From: Nocardiopsis sp. CC223A
GTDB lineage: Bacteria > Actinomycetota > Actinomycetes > Streptosporangiales > Streptosporangiaceae
DNA length: 64,000 bases
Direction: 5' to 3'
NCBI RefSeq assembly: GCF_030766825.1
Contig: NZ_JASFDV010000017.1
Span: 1-64,000 of the forward strand
Shown here: one piece after another, positions 51,345 through 59,740 of the stretch
Layout of the letters: each line of letters starts with the position of its first letter
Numbering within the stretch: position 1 is the first letter of the stretch
The notes under the pieces: generated by a model
What the model was told of the DNA's origin: nothing
What the model saw: only the letters and a program-made list of their open reading frames with translations
Databases searched by the model: none
Translations under genes and position numbers: made by a program

Positions 51345-53006
51345 TCACTCCGCAGACCCACCGGCCAGCAGGGCACGCACCCCCTCCGCGGTGGTCTCCA
51401 CCAGCTCCCCGCCCACGAACAGCCACCGGGTGACCCCGATCGACTCCAGGAACGGCAGGTCGTGGCCGGCCACGACCAGCGCACCCTCGTAGGCCTCCAG
51501 TGCCCCCGTCAACTGCCGGACACCGGACACGTCCAGGTTGTTGGTGGGCTCGTCCAACAGCAGCAGCTGCGGTGCCGGGGAGGCCAGCAGCAGGGCCGCC
51601 AGCGCCGCCCGGAACCGCTCACCGCCCGACAGGGTCCCCGCGACCTGGGCCGAGCGCGCCCCCCGGAACAGGAACCGGGCCAACTGGGACCGGACACGCT
51701 GGTCCGCCACCCCCGGCGCCAGCCGCTCGACGTTCTCGGCCACCGTCAGCCCGTCGTCCAGCACGTCCAGCCGCTGGGGCAGGAACCGGGCCGGGACGAA
51801 CACCCGCGCCGACCCCTCCCGCGGCTCCAGCTCCCCGATCAGGGTGCGCAGCAGGGTGGTCTTGCCCGCCCCGTTGCGGCCCACCAGGGCGATCCGCTCG
51901 GGGCCGCGCACCCACAGATCCGCACCCGACAGCACCCCGTGCACCGGGGTCAGGCCCTCGGCCCGGAGCACCTCGCGCCCCGAGGGCACCGCTGTCCCGG
52001 GCAGCTCCACCCTGATCTCGGCGTCGCCGCGCACCGCCTCGGCCGCCTCCTCCCGGCGCTCGCGCGCCTCCTGCATCCGGTCCTCGTGGACCCCCTTGAG
52101 CTTGGCCGAGGACTCCTGCGACCAGCGCTTGAGGTTGCCGGCGACGATCTTGGGGACACCGCCCCGGGCCTGCACCCTGCGGTTCTGCTTCAGGCGGCGG
52201 GCCAGCTTGACCCGCGTCTCCTCCAGTTCCCTCTGCCGGCGCCTCATGTCGGCGTCCGCGGCGCGCAGGGTGCGCTCGGCCGCCTCCTGCTGCACCGCCA
52301 GCGCCTCCTGGTAGTCCGACCAGCCGCCCCCGTACCAGGTGACCGACCCCGAGCGCAGCTCGGCGATGCGGTCCACGCGCTCCAACAGGTCGGTGTCGTG
52401 GCTGACCACGATCAGGGTTCCGGTGCGCCAGGAGTCCACGGCGTCGTAGAGCCGCCTGCGGGCGAACAGGTCGAGGTTGTTGGTGGGCTCGTCCAGCAAC
52501 AGGACGTCGGGGCGCTCCAGCAGCAGGGCGGCCAGGCGCAGCAGGACGGCCTCGCCGCCGGAGATCTCCCCGACGGTGCGGTCCAGGTCGATGCCGTCCA
52601 GGCCGAGTCCGCCCAGGGCGGCCAGGGCGCGCTCCTCGACGTCCCAGTCGTCGCCGACCGTCTCGAAGTGCTCCTCGGACACGTCGCCGGACTCGATGGC
52701 CGCCAGCGCCGCACGGGTGTCGGCGATGCCCAGGGCCCGGTCGACGCGCAGGCCGGTGTCCAGGGTGATGTTCTGCGGCAGGTAGGCCAGGCGCCCGTGG
52801 ACGGTGACCGATCCCGACGCGGGCCGCAGCGCCCCGGCCAGCAGGCGCAGCAGGGTCGACTTGCCCGAGCCGTTGGTGCCGACCAGGCCGGTGCGGCCGC
52901 GGCCCACGGCCAGGGACAGGTCCTCGAAGACGGGCGTGCCGTCGGCCCAGGCGAAGCCCAGGGCGGAAACGGCCACGGAGGCACCGGCGACAGTGGGTTG
53001 GAACAT
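51345..53006 (-). CDS. ABC-F family ATPase (ribosome-protection type)
   Basis: A 553-residue protein with two ABC domains and no membrane part. Domain 1 has Walker A GTNGSGKST (43-51), signature ISGGEAVLLRL and Walker B LLLDEPTNNLD. The inter-domain linker (about 225-320) is long, basic and helical with LARRLKQNRRVQARGG, the PtIM region that reaches the ribosome. Domain 2 has GRNGAGKTT, LSGGERFRAAL and LLLDEPTNNLD. Such proteins displace antibiotics from, or modulate, the ribosome. The ATG at 53006 lies in a structured leader with its own promoter and short uORF, the pattern seen for drug-inducible ABC-F genes. Confidence 0.92.
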   Translation of the reverse strand: MFQPTVAGASVAVSALGFAWADGTPVFEDLSLAVGRGRTGLVGTNGSGKSTLLRLLAGALRPASGSVTVHGRLAYLPQNITLDTGLRVDRALGIADTRAALAAIESGDVSEEHFETVGDDWDVEERALAALGGLGLDGIDLDRTVGEISGGEAVLLRLAALLLERPDVLLLDEPTNNLDLFARRRLYDAVDSWRTGTLIVVSHDTDLLERVDRIAELRSGSVTWYGGGWSDYQEALAVQQEAAERTLRAADADMRRRQRELEETRVKLARRLKQNRRVQARGGVPKIVAGNLKRWSQESSAKLKGVHEDRMQEARERREEAAEAVRGDAEIRVELPGTAVPSGREVLRAEGLTPVHGVLSGADLWVRGPERIALVGRNGAGKTTLLRTLIGELEPREGSARVFVPARFLPQRLDVLDDGLTVAENVERLAPGVADQRVRSQLARFLFRGARSAQVAGTLSGGERFRAALAALLLASPAPQLLLLDEPTNNLDVSGVRQLTGALEAYEGALVVAGHDLPFLESIGVTRWLFVGGELVETTAEGVRALLAGGSAE

Positions 53007-53012
53007 GGTTCT

Positions 53013-53053
53013 CTCGCAATACGGAAGCGAAGTGACAGGGCTTCGTATGCGAG
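53013..53053 (-). promoter_or_regulatory. Start-sequestering hairpin in ABC-F leader
   Basis: In the RNA, arms CTCGCATACGAAGC and GCTTCCGTATTGCGAG pair over 14 bp with two bulges around an 11-nt loop. The 3' arm ends within the GAGAG ribosome site, 7 nt before the ATG at 53006, so folding should hide it. Confidence 0.55.
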
Positions 53054-53203
53054 CACCACGCGGCCGGGGCCGACAGGAGAAGGTGAGAGGGTCCCGTTGG
53101 GGGACGGCTCGTGCACCGAGGTTCCATCCACGCGGTTCCACCGACGGCCCGGGGCCGTGGCGGGCGACCGGCCAAGGGCCGTGCCGCGTGATGATCGCGA
53201 ACC

Positions 53204-53227
53204 TCAGATGCGCAACGTCCACCTCAT
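53204..53227 (-). CDS. ABC-F leader peptide (uORF)
   Basis: A 7-codon frame, MRWTLRI, starts about 17 nt from the predicted transcription start and stops about 200 nt before the ABC-F start. Ribosome stalling on such a leader would alter folding of the following stems (GAGGTTC/GAACCTC and CACGCGG/CCGCGTG). This matches known leaders of inducible ribosome-protection genes, by analogy only; no ribosome site is seen, so it may be read leaderless or weakly. Confidence 0.4.
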   Translation of the reverse strand: MRWTLRI

Positions 53228-53250
53228 TCGTAGACAACAGGACGGCCGTC

Positions 53251-53279
53251 ACTGTACACGCTCCACCGCCTGCCGCCAA
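53251..53279 (-). promoter_or_regulatory. Promoter of ABC-F gene
   Basis: Minus-strand -35 box TTGGCG (53279-53274) and -10 box TACAGT (53256-53251), 17-bp spacer. The predicted start near 53244 gives a leader of about 240 nt to the ATG at 53006. Confidence 0.55.
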
Positions 53280-53333
53280 CGGCCGAACCCACACCCGTCC
53301 CGGGAATTCCCGCGCGGGGCGGGGCACGGGCGC

Positions 53334-53549
53334 TCACTCCAGGTCGATCTTGCGCTGGAGGTACTCCTCGCGGCCGATCTCCCCGCGCGCGTATCTCAGC
53401 CGCAGCTCCTCCTGGGCCCGGTCCACCCGGGGGCGCTCCCGGTCGGGGGCGGCCCTCTCGGCGCGCCCCGAGGCCGAGACGGTGACCACGAGGTACACGC
53501 CCAGCACCACCAGGACCAGGATCACGACCGTGACGAAGAAACCGGTCAC
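53334..53549 (-). CDS. Small SHOCT-domain membrane protein
   Basis: A 71-residue protein: one N-terminal membrane helix (FFVTVVILVLVVLGVYLVVTV, about 4-24) followed by a charged linker and a SHOCT motif near the C-terminus (ELRLRYARGEIGREEYLQRKIDLE, about 48-71). SHOCT segments mediate oligomerisation or processing; the function here is unknown. GTG 53549 with AAGGGAG. The position is upstream of the ABC-F promoter in the same direction. Confidence 0.85.
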   Translation of the reverse strand: MTGFFVTVVILVLVVLGVYLVVTVSASGRAERAAPDRERPRVDRAQEELRLRYARGEIGREEYLQRKIDLE

Positions 53550-53702
53550 CGCGAACTCCCTTCTGTGAGGGGGAGGCCCTCACCTTCCTGTGTACCCGGG
53601 CCGCCCCGCCCGCACCAGGGCCCGCCGCCACCTGTGGAGAACCCCGGACCCGGGCGGGCGCCGTATCCTGGAATGTCGCCATCCACATCAAGAAGGGGCG
53701 GG

Positions 53703-55697
53703 ATGCGCGTTCTGCTCGTGGACAACCACGACTCCTACACCTACAACCTCTTCCAGCTGATCGCCGAGGTCGCCGGGACCGAGCCCGTCGTGCTCACCAA
53801 CGACGACCCCGCCTGGGACGGGTTCGACTTCGCCGACCTGGACGCCGTCGTCGTCTCGCCCGGCCCGGGCCGCCCCCAGCACCCCCGCGACCTGGGCCGC
53901 GTCCCCGAACTGCTGGCCGCCACACCCCTGCCGGTGCTGGGGGTGTGCCTGGGCCACCAGGCCATCGCCCACCTGGCCGGGGCCGCCGTCCAGTCCGCCC
54001 CCCAGCCCCGGCACGGCCACCTCACCCGCGTCCGCCACACCGGCACCGGCCTGTTCGCGGGCATCCCCCAGGACTTCACCGCCGTGCGCTACCACTCACT
54101 GGCCGTCCCCGAACCCCTGCCCGCCCCGGTGGCCGCCACCGCCTGGGCCGAGGACGGCGTGGTCATGGCCCTGGAACACCGCGACCTGCCCCGCTGGGGG
54201 GTGCAGTTCCACCCCGAGTCGATCGCGGGGGAGCACGGCGCCGCCCTCATCGGCAACTTCCTGGACCTGGCCCGCCCCCACCGCCCGGCCGCGGCCCCGC
54301 CGGTGCGCACCGGGCCGCCCGCGGTCACCGCCCCCGCCCCGCGCACCCGCGTCCTGGAGGCCGCGGTGGACACCGAGGCGGCCTTCGCCCGCCTGTACGG
54401 CGAGGCCGAGTACGCGTTCTGGCTGGACAGCTCCCGCCCCCAGGGCCCGGCCCGGTTCTCGTTCCTGGGCGCGGCCACCGGCGAGGTCCTCACCTACCGG
54501 GTGGGCGGCCCCGTCCGCATCCAGAACCCCGACGGCACCACCGCCACCGAGCCCGGCACCGTGTTCGACGCCCTGGAACGCCGCCGGCGGCCGCGCACCC
54601 CGACCCCGCTGCCCTTCGAGTTCACCGGCGGGTACGTGGGCTACTTCGGCTACGAACTCAAGGCCGACTGCGGCGGCACCGCCGCCCACACCGCCGCCAC
54701 CCCCGACGCGGTGTGGCTGCGCTGCGACCGGTTCATCGCCGTGGACCACCACCAGGGGCGCACCCACCTGGTCTGCGCCGACGACGGCCCCGACGGCGAC
54801 ACCTGGCTGGCGGCCACCGCCGCCGCCCTGGCCGACCTGCCCCCGCTGCCCGACCCGGCCCCGGCATCGGACCCCGTGAACCCCGCCGACCTGCTGGAAC
54901 GCCCCCGCCAGGGCTACGTCAACGACATCAAGGAATGCCTGGGCCAACTGGCGGCGGGGGAGAGCTACGAGATCTGCCTGACCAACCGCCTGCACGCCCC
55001 CGCCACCGGCACCGACCTGGACTTCTACCGCCGTCTGCGGGCCGCGTCCCCGGCACCCTACGCCGCCCTGCTGCGCCTGGGCGGGATGAGCGTGCTCAGC
55101 GCCTCACCCGAACGCTTCCTGCGGGTGACCGGCGACGGCGAGGCCGAGAGCCGCCCCATCAAGGGCACCGCCCCCCGCCACCCCGACCCGGCCGCCGACG
55201 CCCGCCTGGCCGAGGAACTGCGCACCGGCGCCAAGACCCGCGCCGAGAACCTCATGATCGTCGACCTGCTCCGCAACGACCTGGGCCGGGTGTGCGAGGT
55301 CGGCACGGTCCGGGTGCCCGCGTTCATGTACACCGAGTCCTACGCCACCGTCCACCAACTGGTCTCCACCGTCCGCGGACGGCTGCGCGCCGACGTGTCG
55401 GCGGTGGGCGCGGTCCGCGCCTGCTTCCCCGGGGGGTCGATGACCGGCGCCCCCAAACTGCGCACCATGGAGATCATCGACACCCTGGAGGGGTCGGCGC
55501 GCGGCGTCTACTCCGGCGCCCTGGGATACCTGTCGGACACCGGCGCCGCCGACCTGAGCATCGTCATCCGCACCGCCGTCCGCCGGGGCGGGGAGCTGAC
55601 CATCGGCGCGGGCGGCGCCATCGTGCTGGACTCGGACCCCGAGGACGAGTACGAGGAGATGCTCCTCAAGGCCGCCGTCCCCCTGCGCGGCCGCTGA
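53703..55697 (+). CDS. pabAB: Aminodeoxychorismate synthase, fused PabA-PabB
   Basis: A 664-residue fusion. The N-terminal glutamine amidotransferase has DNHDSYTYNLFQL, nucleophile C82 in GVCLGHQAI, and H170/E172 in FHPES. After a Pro/Ala linker (about 195-215) comes the chorismate-binding synthase: GGYVGYFGYELKAD, YVNDIKECLGQLAAGESYEICLTN, PERFLR, and PIKGTAPR whose lysine marks ADC synthases, followed by NDLGRVC and GGSMTGAPK. It makes 4-amino-4-deoxychorismate for p-aminobenzoate, used in folate or in antibiotic pathways. ATG 53703 with AAGGGG. No pabC is nearby, so both uses remain open. Confidence 0.93.
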   Translation: MRVLLVDNHDSYTYNLFQLIAEVAGTEPVVLTNDDPAWDGFDFADLDAVVVSPGPGRPQHPRDLGRVPELLAATPLPVLGVCLGHQAIAHLAGAAVQSAPQPRHGHLTRVRHTGTGLFAGIPQDFTAVRYHSLAVPEPLPAPVAATAWAEDGVVMALEHRDLPRWGVQFHPESIAGEHGAALIGNFLDLARPHRPAAAPPVRTGPPAVTAPAPRTRVLEAAVDTEAAFARLYGEAEYAFWLDSSRPQGPARFSFLGAATGEVLTYRVGGPVRIQNPDGTTATEPGTVFDALERRRRPRTPTPLPFEFTGGYVGYFGYELKADCGGTAAHTAATPDAVWLRCDRFIAVDHHQGRTHLVCADDGPDGDTWLAATAAALADLPPLPDPAPASDPVNPADLLERPRQGYVNDIKECLGQLAAGESYEICLTNRLHAPATGTDLDFYRRLRAASPAPYAALLRLGGMSVLSASPERFLRVTGDGEAESRPIKGTAPRHPDPAADARLAEELRTGAKTRAENLMIVDLLRNDLGRVCEVGTVRVPAFMYTESYATVHQLVSTVRGRLRADVSAVGAVRACFPGGSMTGAPKLRTMEIIDTLEGSARGVYSGALGYLSDTGAADLSIVIRTAVRRGGELTIGAGGAIVLDSDPEDEYEEMLLKAAVPLRGR

Positions 55698-55750
55698 CCG
55701 CCGCGAAATCGTGTTGCGCGCCCGGGACGGATGCGGCCAGGGTGAGCACC

Positions 55751-56362
55751 GTGAACACCGAGATCCCCCGCCACCGGATCCGCGCCCGGTACACCGATAC
55801 CACGGTGACCGTCTACCAGGCCTACTCCCCGCGCCTGGGGCTGCCCGCCGCCCGCGACGGCCGCTTCCCCGCCGAGTGGAAGCGCGGCCGCATGACGTGG
55901 ATCAAGCCCTCGTTCCTGTGGATGATGTACCGGTGCGGGTGGGCCCGCAAGGAGGGCCAGGAGACGGTGCTGGCGGTGGAGATCACCCGCGAGGGCTTCG
56001 AGTGGGCCCTGCGCCACGCCTGCCTGTCCCACTACAAGGCCACGGTGCACGCCGACCGCGACGCCTGGAAACGCGCCCTGGCGGCGGCCCCCGCCCGGGT
56101 GCAGTGGGACCCCGAACGCGACCTGCACCTGAGGCCCCTGGACCACCGCTCCCTCCAACTGGGCCTGGCGGGCGAGGCCTCCACCCGCTACGCCGACGAG
56201 TGGATCGTCTCCATCACCGATGCCACCCCCACCGCCCACCGCATCCACGACCTGGTACGCGGCGGCGAGGAGGAGGCGGCCGCGGCGCTGCTGCCCGCCG
56301 AGCGCCCCTACCCAGAGGCGCCCGGCCTGCTGGACCACCTGCGCCCCGGAGCCATGGCATGA
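55751..56362 (+). CDS. DUF4291 protein
   Basis: A 203-residue DUF4291 protein. It starts EIPRHRIRARYTDTTVTVYQAYSP, then KRGRMTWIKPSFLWMMYRCGWA, the most conserved region, and DRDAWKR followed by VQWDPERDLHLRPLDHRSLQLGL. The function is unknown. The GTG at 55751 is chosen as homologues start with T/N-E-I-P near it and GGGTGAG precedes; a GTG at 55742 is possible. Its end overlaps the MBL-fold gene (ATGA), so they are coupled. Confidence 0.9.
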   Translation: MNTEIPRHRIRARYTDTTVTVYQAYSPRLGLPAARDGRFPAEWKRGRMTWIKPSFLWMMYRCGWARKEGQETVLAVEITREGFEWALRHACLSHYKATVHADRDAWKRALAAAPARVQWDPERDLHLRPLDHRSLQLGLAGEASTRYADEWIVSITDATPTAHRIHDLVRGGEEEAAAALLPAERPYPEAPGLLDHLRPGAMA

Positions 56363-57114
56363 CGATGACGGTGACCGTGCTGGGCACGGCCGCGCCCGCC
56401 CCGCTGCCCGGCCGCCCCTGCTCGGGGTACCTGCTGCGGGCGGGGGAGCGGTCGGTGTGGGTGGACGCCGGGTTCGGAACCCTGGCGGCGCTGCGCGCCC
56501 ACGCCGACCCGGCGGCCCTGGACGCGGTGTGGATCTCCCACCTGCACGCCGACCACTGCGCCGACCTGGCCGCGGCGTTCTACGCGCTGCGCTACGGCGG
56601 CCTGGACCCGGCGGGGCCGATCCCGGTCTACGCCCCCGCAGGGCTGGCACAGCGGCTGGCGGGGTTCTTCGGCCGCCCCGACACCGCGTTCCTCCAGGGC
56701 ACGTTCACCTTCCACGACCTGCACGAGGGCCACCGGGTGCACCTGGGCGACCTGGTGCTGACGGCGCACGCGGTGGTGCACGACGTGGAGGCCTACGCAC
56801 TGCGCGCCTCCCACGCCGGGCGCACCCTGGCCTACAGCGGCGACAGCGCCCCGGGCCCGGGACTGGTGGCCGCCGCCCGCGCCGCCGACCTGTTCCTGTG
56901 CGAGGCCGACCACGACGCCCCGCCGCCGGGGCGGGAGCGGGCGCACCTGACCCCGGAGGAGGCCGCCGCCGCGGCCGCCGAGGCCGGCGCGGCCCGCCTG
57001 CTCCTGACCCACACCGGCCCCTCCCTGACTCCCGGACGGGCCGCGGCCCGCGCCACCGCCGCCCTGGGCCGCCCGGTCGCCCACGCCCGGGAGGGCCGGA
57101 CCTGGCAGGTGTGA
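56359..57114 (+). CDS. MBL-fold metallo-hydrolase (RNase Z-like)
   Basis: A 251-residue metallo-beta-lactamase-fold protein. The metal motif is SHLHADH (H61, H63, D65, H66), with His in VVHDVEAYAL, D in YSGDSAPGPGL near 160, CEADHD, and the final LLLTHTGP. The order resembles RNase Z/AtsA-like proteins. It likely hydrolyses a phospho- or sulfo-ester; the substrate is unknown. Coupled with DUF4291 and followed by the amidase. Confidence 0.88.
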   Translation: MTMTVTVLGTAAPAPLPGRPCSGYLLRAGERSVWVDAGFGTLAALRAHADPAALDAVWISHLHADHCADLAAAFYALRYGGLDPAGPIPVYAPAGLAQRLAGFFGRPDTAFLQGTFTFHDLHEGHRVHLGDLVLTAHAVVHDVEAYALRASHAGRTLAYSGDSAPGPGLVAAARAADLFLCEADHDAPPPGRERAHLTPEEAAAAAAEAGAARLLLTHTGPSLTPGRAAARATAALGRPVAHAREGRTWQV

Positions 57115-57125
57115 CCGCACAGAAC

Positions 57126-57139
57126 TAGAACACGTTCCA
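57126..57139. promoter_or_regulatory. KstR-like operator upstream of amidase
   Basis: TAGAACACGTTCCA fits TNNAACNNGTTNNA, the known KstR-type box of sterol/lipid catabolism genes in actinobacteria. It lies 9 bp upstream of the TAGGTT -10 box (57149-57154), where a repressor would block transcription. No kstR gene is here, so another TetR protein could use it. Confidence 0.5.
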
Positions 57140-57160
57140 CGACGGTGTTAGGTTCCGTGC

Positions 57161-58666
57161 ATGCGAGTCGACGAATACCTGCAACACGATGCCGTGGGCC
57201 TGGCCGAGCTCATCGCCACGGGCCAGACGAGCGCCCCCGACGTGCTGGAAGCCGCGATCAACCGCGCCGAACAGGTCGAACCCCGCCTCAACAGCCTCGT
57301 CCTGACGATGTACGACGAGGCCCGCCGCCGGGCCGCCCACCCGCCGCAGGGCCCCCTGGCCGGGGTGCCCTTCCTGCTCAAAGACCTCTTCCAGGACTAC
57401 GCCGGATTCCCCACCTCCGCCGGGAACCGCGCCCTGCGCCGCGTGCCCGCCACCGCACACGCCGAGATCGTCCGCCGCTGGCTGGACGCCGGGCTGGTCC
57501 CCTTCGCCAAGACCAACGTGCCCGAGTTCGGGGCCAAGGGCATCACCGAATCCCGCGAGTTCGGACCCGCCCGCAACCCCTGGAACACCGCCCACACCCC
57601 CGGCGGGTCCTCCGGAGGCTCGGCCGCGGCCGTCGCCGCCGGCGTCGTGCCCGCCGCGGGCGGCAACGACGGCGGCGGCTCCATCCGCATCCCCGCCGCC
57701 TGCTGCGGCCTGTTCGGCCTCAAACCCGGCCGCGGCCGGGTCCCCTTCGGCCCCGCCTCGGGCGAACCCATGCACGGCGCCGCCGTCAACGGCGTCCTGA
57801 CCCGCACCGTCCGCGACAGCGCCCTGCTCCTGGACGTCATGGCCGGACCCGAACCCACCTCCCCCTACCCCATCGCCCCGCCCGAACGCCCCTACACCGC
57901 CGAGGTCGGCCGCGACGCGGGCAGACTGCGCATCGGCTTCACCGACCGCTCACCACTGGGCACCCGCGTCCACCACGAGGCGGTACGCGCCGTCCGCGAC
58001 GCCGCCGCCCTCCTGGAGGCACTGGGCCACGACGTGTCCGAGGCCGAACCCGCCATCGACGGCCGCACCCTGACCGAGGACTTCCTCACCCTCTGGTACG
58101 GATCCATGGCCGCCCTGGTCGACGGCATCAAGGCCGACACCGGCTGCACCGACGACGACTTCGAACCCGACACCCTCATCCTGGCCGCCATGGGCCGGGC
58201 CCGCAGCGCGGGCGACTACGTACGCGGCCACGACCGCTGGAACACCCACACCCTGGCACTGGCCGACTTCCACTCCCGCTACGACCTGCTGCTGACCCCC
58301 ACCATCGCCGGTCCGCCGGTGACCATCGGCCGCCTGGACCCGCCGGCCTGGCTGCGCAGCGCCGAACGCCTCCTGGTACGCACCCGCACCGAATGGCTGG
58401 TGACCCGCACCGACCTGGTCACCACCGAGGTCATGAACAACCTGGCCGCGACCCCGTTCACCCTCCTGGCCAACCTCACCGGCACCCCCGCCATGTCGGT
58501 GCCCCTGCACTGGACCGACGCCGGACTGCCGCTGGGCGTGCAGTTCATCGCCCCGGCCGCGGGGGAGGGGCTGCTGCTGCGCCTGGCCGCCCAACTGGAA
58601 CAGGCCCGCCCCTGGGCCCACCGCCGCCCCGGCGGCGTGCCCTTCCCCGAACCCGCCACCGCCTGA
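57161..58666 (+). CDS. Amidase signature family enzyme
   Basis: A 501-residue amidase. The catalytic triad is visible as K74 (VPFLLKDLF), the cis-Ser at about 150 in PGGSSGGSAAAVAAG and nucleophile S174 in GGNDGGGSIRIPAACCG. It hydrolyses carboxamides; the family includes GatA-like, fatty-acid-amide and 6-aminohexanoate-cyclic-dimer hydrolases, and the NDGGGSIRIPA pattern fits the last group best. No GatB/C genes are nearby. A TAGGTT -10 box 7 nt before the ATG gives a leaderless transcript, under a KstR-like box. Confidence 0.92.
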   Translation: MRVDEYLQHDAVGLAELIATGQTSAPDVLEAAINRAEQVEPRLNSLVLTMYDEARRRAAHPPQGPLAGVPFLLKDLFQDYAGFPTSAGNRALRRVPATAHAEIVRRWLDAGLVPFAKTNVPEFGAKGITESREFGPARNPWNTAHTPGGSSGGSAAAVAAGVVPAAGGNDGGGSIRIPAACCGLFGLKPGRGRVPFGPASGEPMHGAAVNGVLTRTVRDSALLLDVMAGPEPTSPYPIAPPERPYTAEVGRDAGRLRIGFTDRSPLGTRVHHEAVRAVRDAAALLEALGHDVSEAEPAIDGRTLTEDFLTLWYGSMAALVDGIKADTGCTDDDFEPDTLILAAMGRARSAGDYVRGHDRWNTHTLALADFHSRYDLLLTPTIAGPPVTIGRLDPPAWLRSAERLLVRTRTEWLVTRTDLVTTEVMNNLAATPFTLLANLTGTPAMSVPLHWTDAGLPLGVQFIAPAAGEGLLLRLAAQLEQARPWAHRRPGGVPFPEPATA

Positions 58667-58679
58667 CCGGCACACGAGA

Positions 58680-58708
58680 GGGGCCGCCCCCGCACGAGGG
58701 GCGGCCCC
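58680..58708. terminator. 11-bp hairpin between convergent genes
   Basis: Arms GGGGCCGCCCC and GGGGCGGCCCC, 7-nt loop, between amidase (stop 58666) and quinone oxidoreductase (stop 58717). Confidence 0.6.
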
Positions 58709-58716
58709 GCCGCCGG

Positions 58717-59670
58717 TCAGACCTCCAGCACCAACTTGCCGGTCACATGACCGGTATCGCCCAGCGCGTGCGCCCGCGCCGCCTGCGCGAGCGGGAACAC
58801 CTCCTGCACGTGCGCCCGCAGCAGGCCCCGCTCCACCAGGTCGGCCACCGCGGCCATCCCCGCGTGATCGGCCTCCACCAACAGACCCGCCACCCGCACC
58901 CCCAGCTCCTCGGCCCGGGCCCGCTGCCCGGGGACCACCGGCAGGATCGACACCGCGATCCCGCCCGGCCGCAACACCCCCAGCGACCGGTCCAGCACCT
59001 CACCGGCGAACGGGTCCAGCACCACGTCCACGTCGCGCACCACCTCGGCGAAGTCCACCTCCCGGTAGTCCACCACCTCGTCGGCCCCCAACTCCTTGAG
59101 CAGACCGTGCTTGGCGGCACTGGCCGTACCGATCACATGCGCCCCGCGCGCCTTGGCGATCTGCACCGCCACATGCCCCACCCCGCCCGCGGCCGCGTGC
59201 ACCAGCACCCGCTGCCCGGGCCGCACGTCGGCGGTGTCCACCAGGGCCTGCCAGGCGGTCAACGACACCAGCGGCAACGCCCCCGCCCGGACGTGGTCGA
59301 TCCCGGCGGGCTTGCGCGCGAACGCCCGCGCCGGCCCCACCGCGTACTCGGCGTGCGAGCCGACCCCGTACGGGTACGGCAGCATCCCGAACACCTCATC
59401 GCCCGGCTCGAACAGGGTGACCCCGAAACCGACCTCCTCCACCACACCGGCCACGTCCCAGCCCAGCACCAGCGGCAACCGGTCCAGGAACCCGGCGTGC
59501 GCCCGGTGCTTCCAGTCGGTGGGGTTGACCCCCGCGGCGCGCACCCGCACCAGGATCTGACTCGGCCCGGGCGCCGGCCGGGGCAGGCGCACCTCCCGCA
59601 GCACCTCGGGGCCGCCGTAGGCGTCCTGGGAGATCGCCCGCATCATCGCTTCATCGCTCGTGTGACTCAT
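58717..59670 (-). CDS. Zinc-independent quinone oxidoreductase-like MDR
   Basis: A 317-residue medium-chain reductase without Zn ligands. It reads RAISQDAYGGPEVLREVRLPRPAPGPSQILVRVRAAGVNPTDWKHRAHAG, the quinone-oxidoreductase start, with the NADPH motif VHAAAGGVGHVAVQIAKARGAHVIG and D-E-V-V-D-Y. The substrate is a quinone or enone. The start is uncertain: ATG 59670 or the ATG pair at 59646/59643, where homologues usually begin (MRAI). It diverges from a GlxA-type AraC gene with an operator-like repeat between them. Confidence 0.88.
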   Translation of the reverse strand: MSHTSDEAMMRAISQDAYGGPEVLREVRLPRPAPGPSQILVRVRAAGVNPTDWKHRAHAGFLDRLPLVLGWDVAGVVEEVGFGVTLFEPGDEVFGMLPYPYGVGSHAEYAVGPARAFARKPAGIDHVRAGALPLVSLTAWQALVDTADVRPGQRVLVHAAAGGVGHVAVQIAKARGAHVIGTASAAKHGLLKELGADEVVDYREVDFAEVVRDVDVVLDPFAGEVLDRSLGVLRPGGIAVSILPVVPGQRARAEELGVRVAGLLVEADHAGMAAVADLVERGLLRAHVQEVFPLAQAARAHALGDTGHVTGKLVLEV

Positions 59671-59707
59671 GGGAACCAGCCTGCTCACGTCCGGGCCGAC
59701 GCACAAT

Positions 59708-59740
59708 GGCATGATCGCCATCTTTCGATACGATCGTGCC
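59708..59740. promoter_or_regulatory. Operator between quinone reductase and araC
   Basis: Arms GGCATGATCG (59708-59717) and CGATCGTGCC (59731-59740), 9 of 10 matching, with a 13-bp spacer. The second arm covers the araC -10 region and abuts its start codon, so binding should repress araC and may activate or repress the reductase. Confidence 0.5.

Noticed and set aside
51462-53702. Apparent N-terminal extension of the aminodeoxychorismate synthase frame
   Set aside because: The extension is antisense to the ABC-F gene; conserved text starts exactly at ATG 53703 with a ribosome site.
53703-58666. Biosynthetic cluster around the fused aminodeoxychorismate synthase
   Set aside because: DUF4291, MBL-fold and amidase genes follow, but there are no pabC, PKS/NRPS, methyltransferase or export genes in one unit; the amidase has its own promoter.
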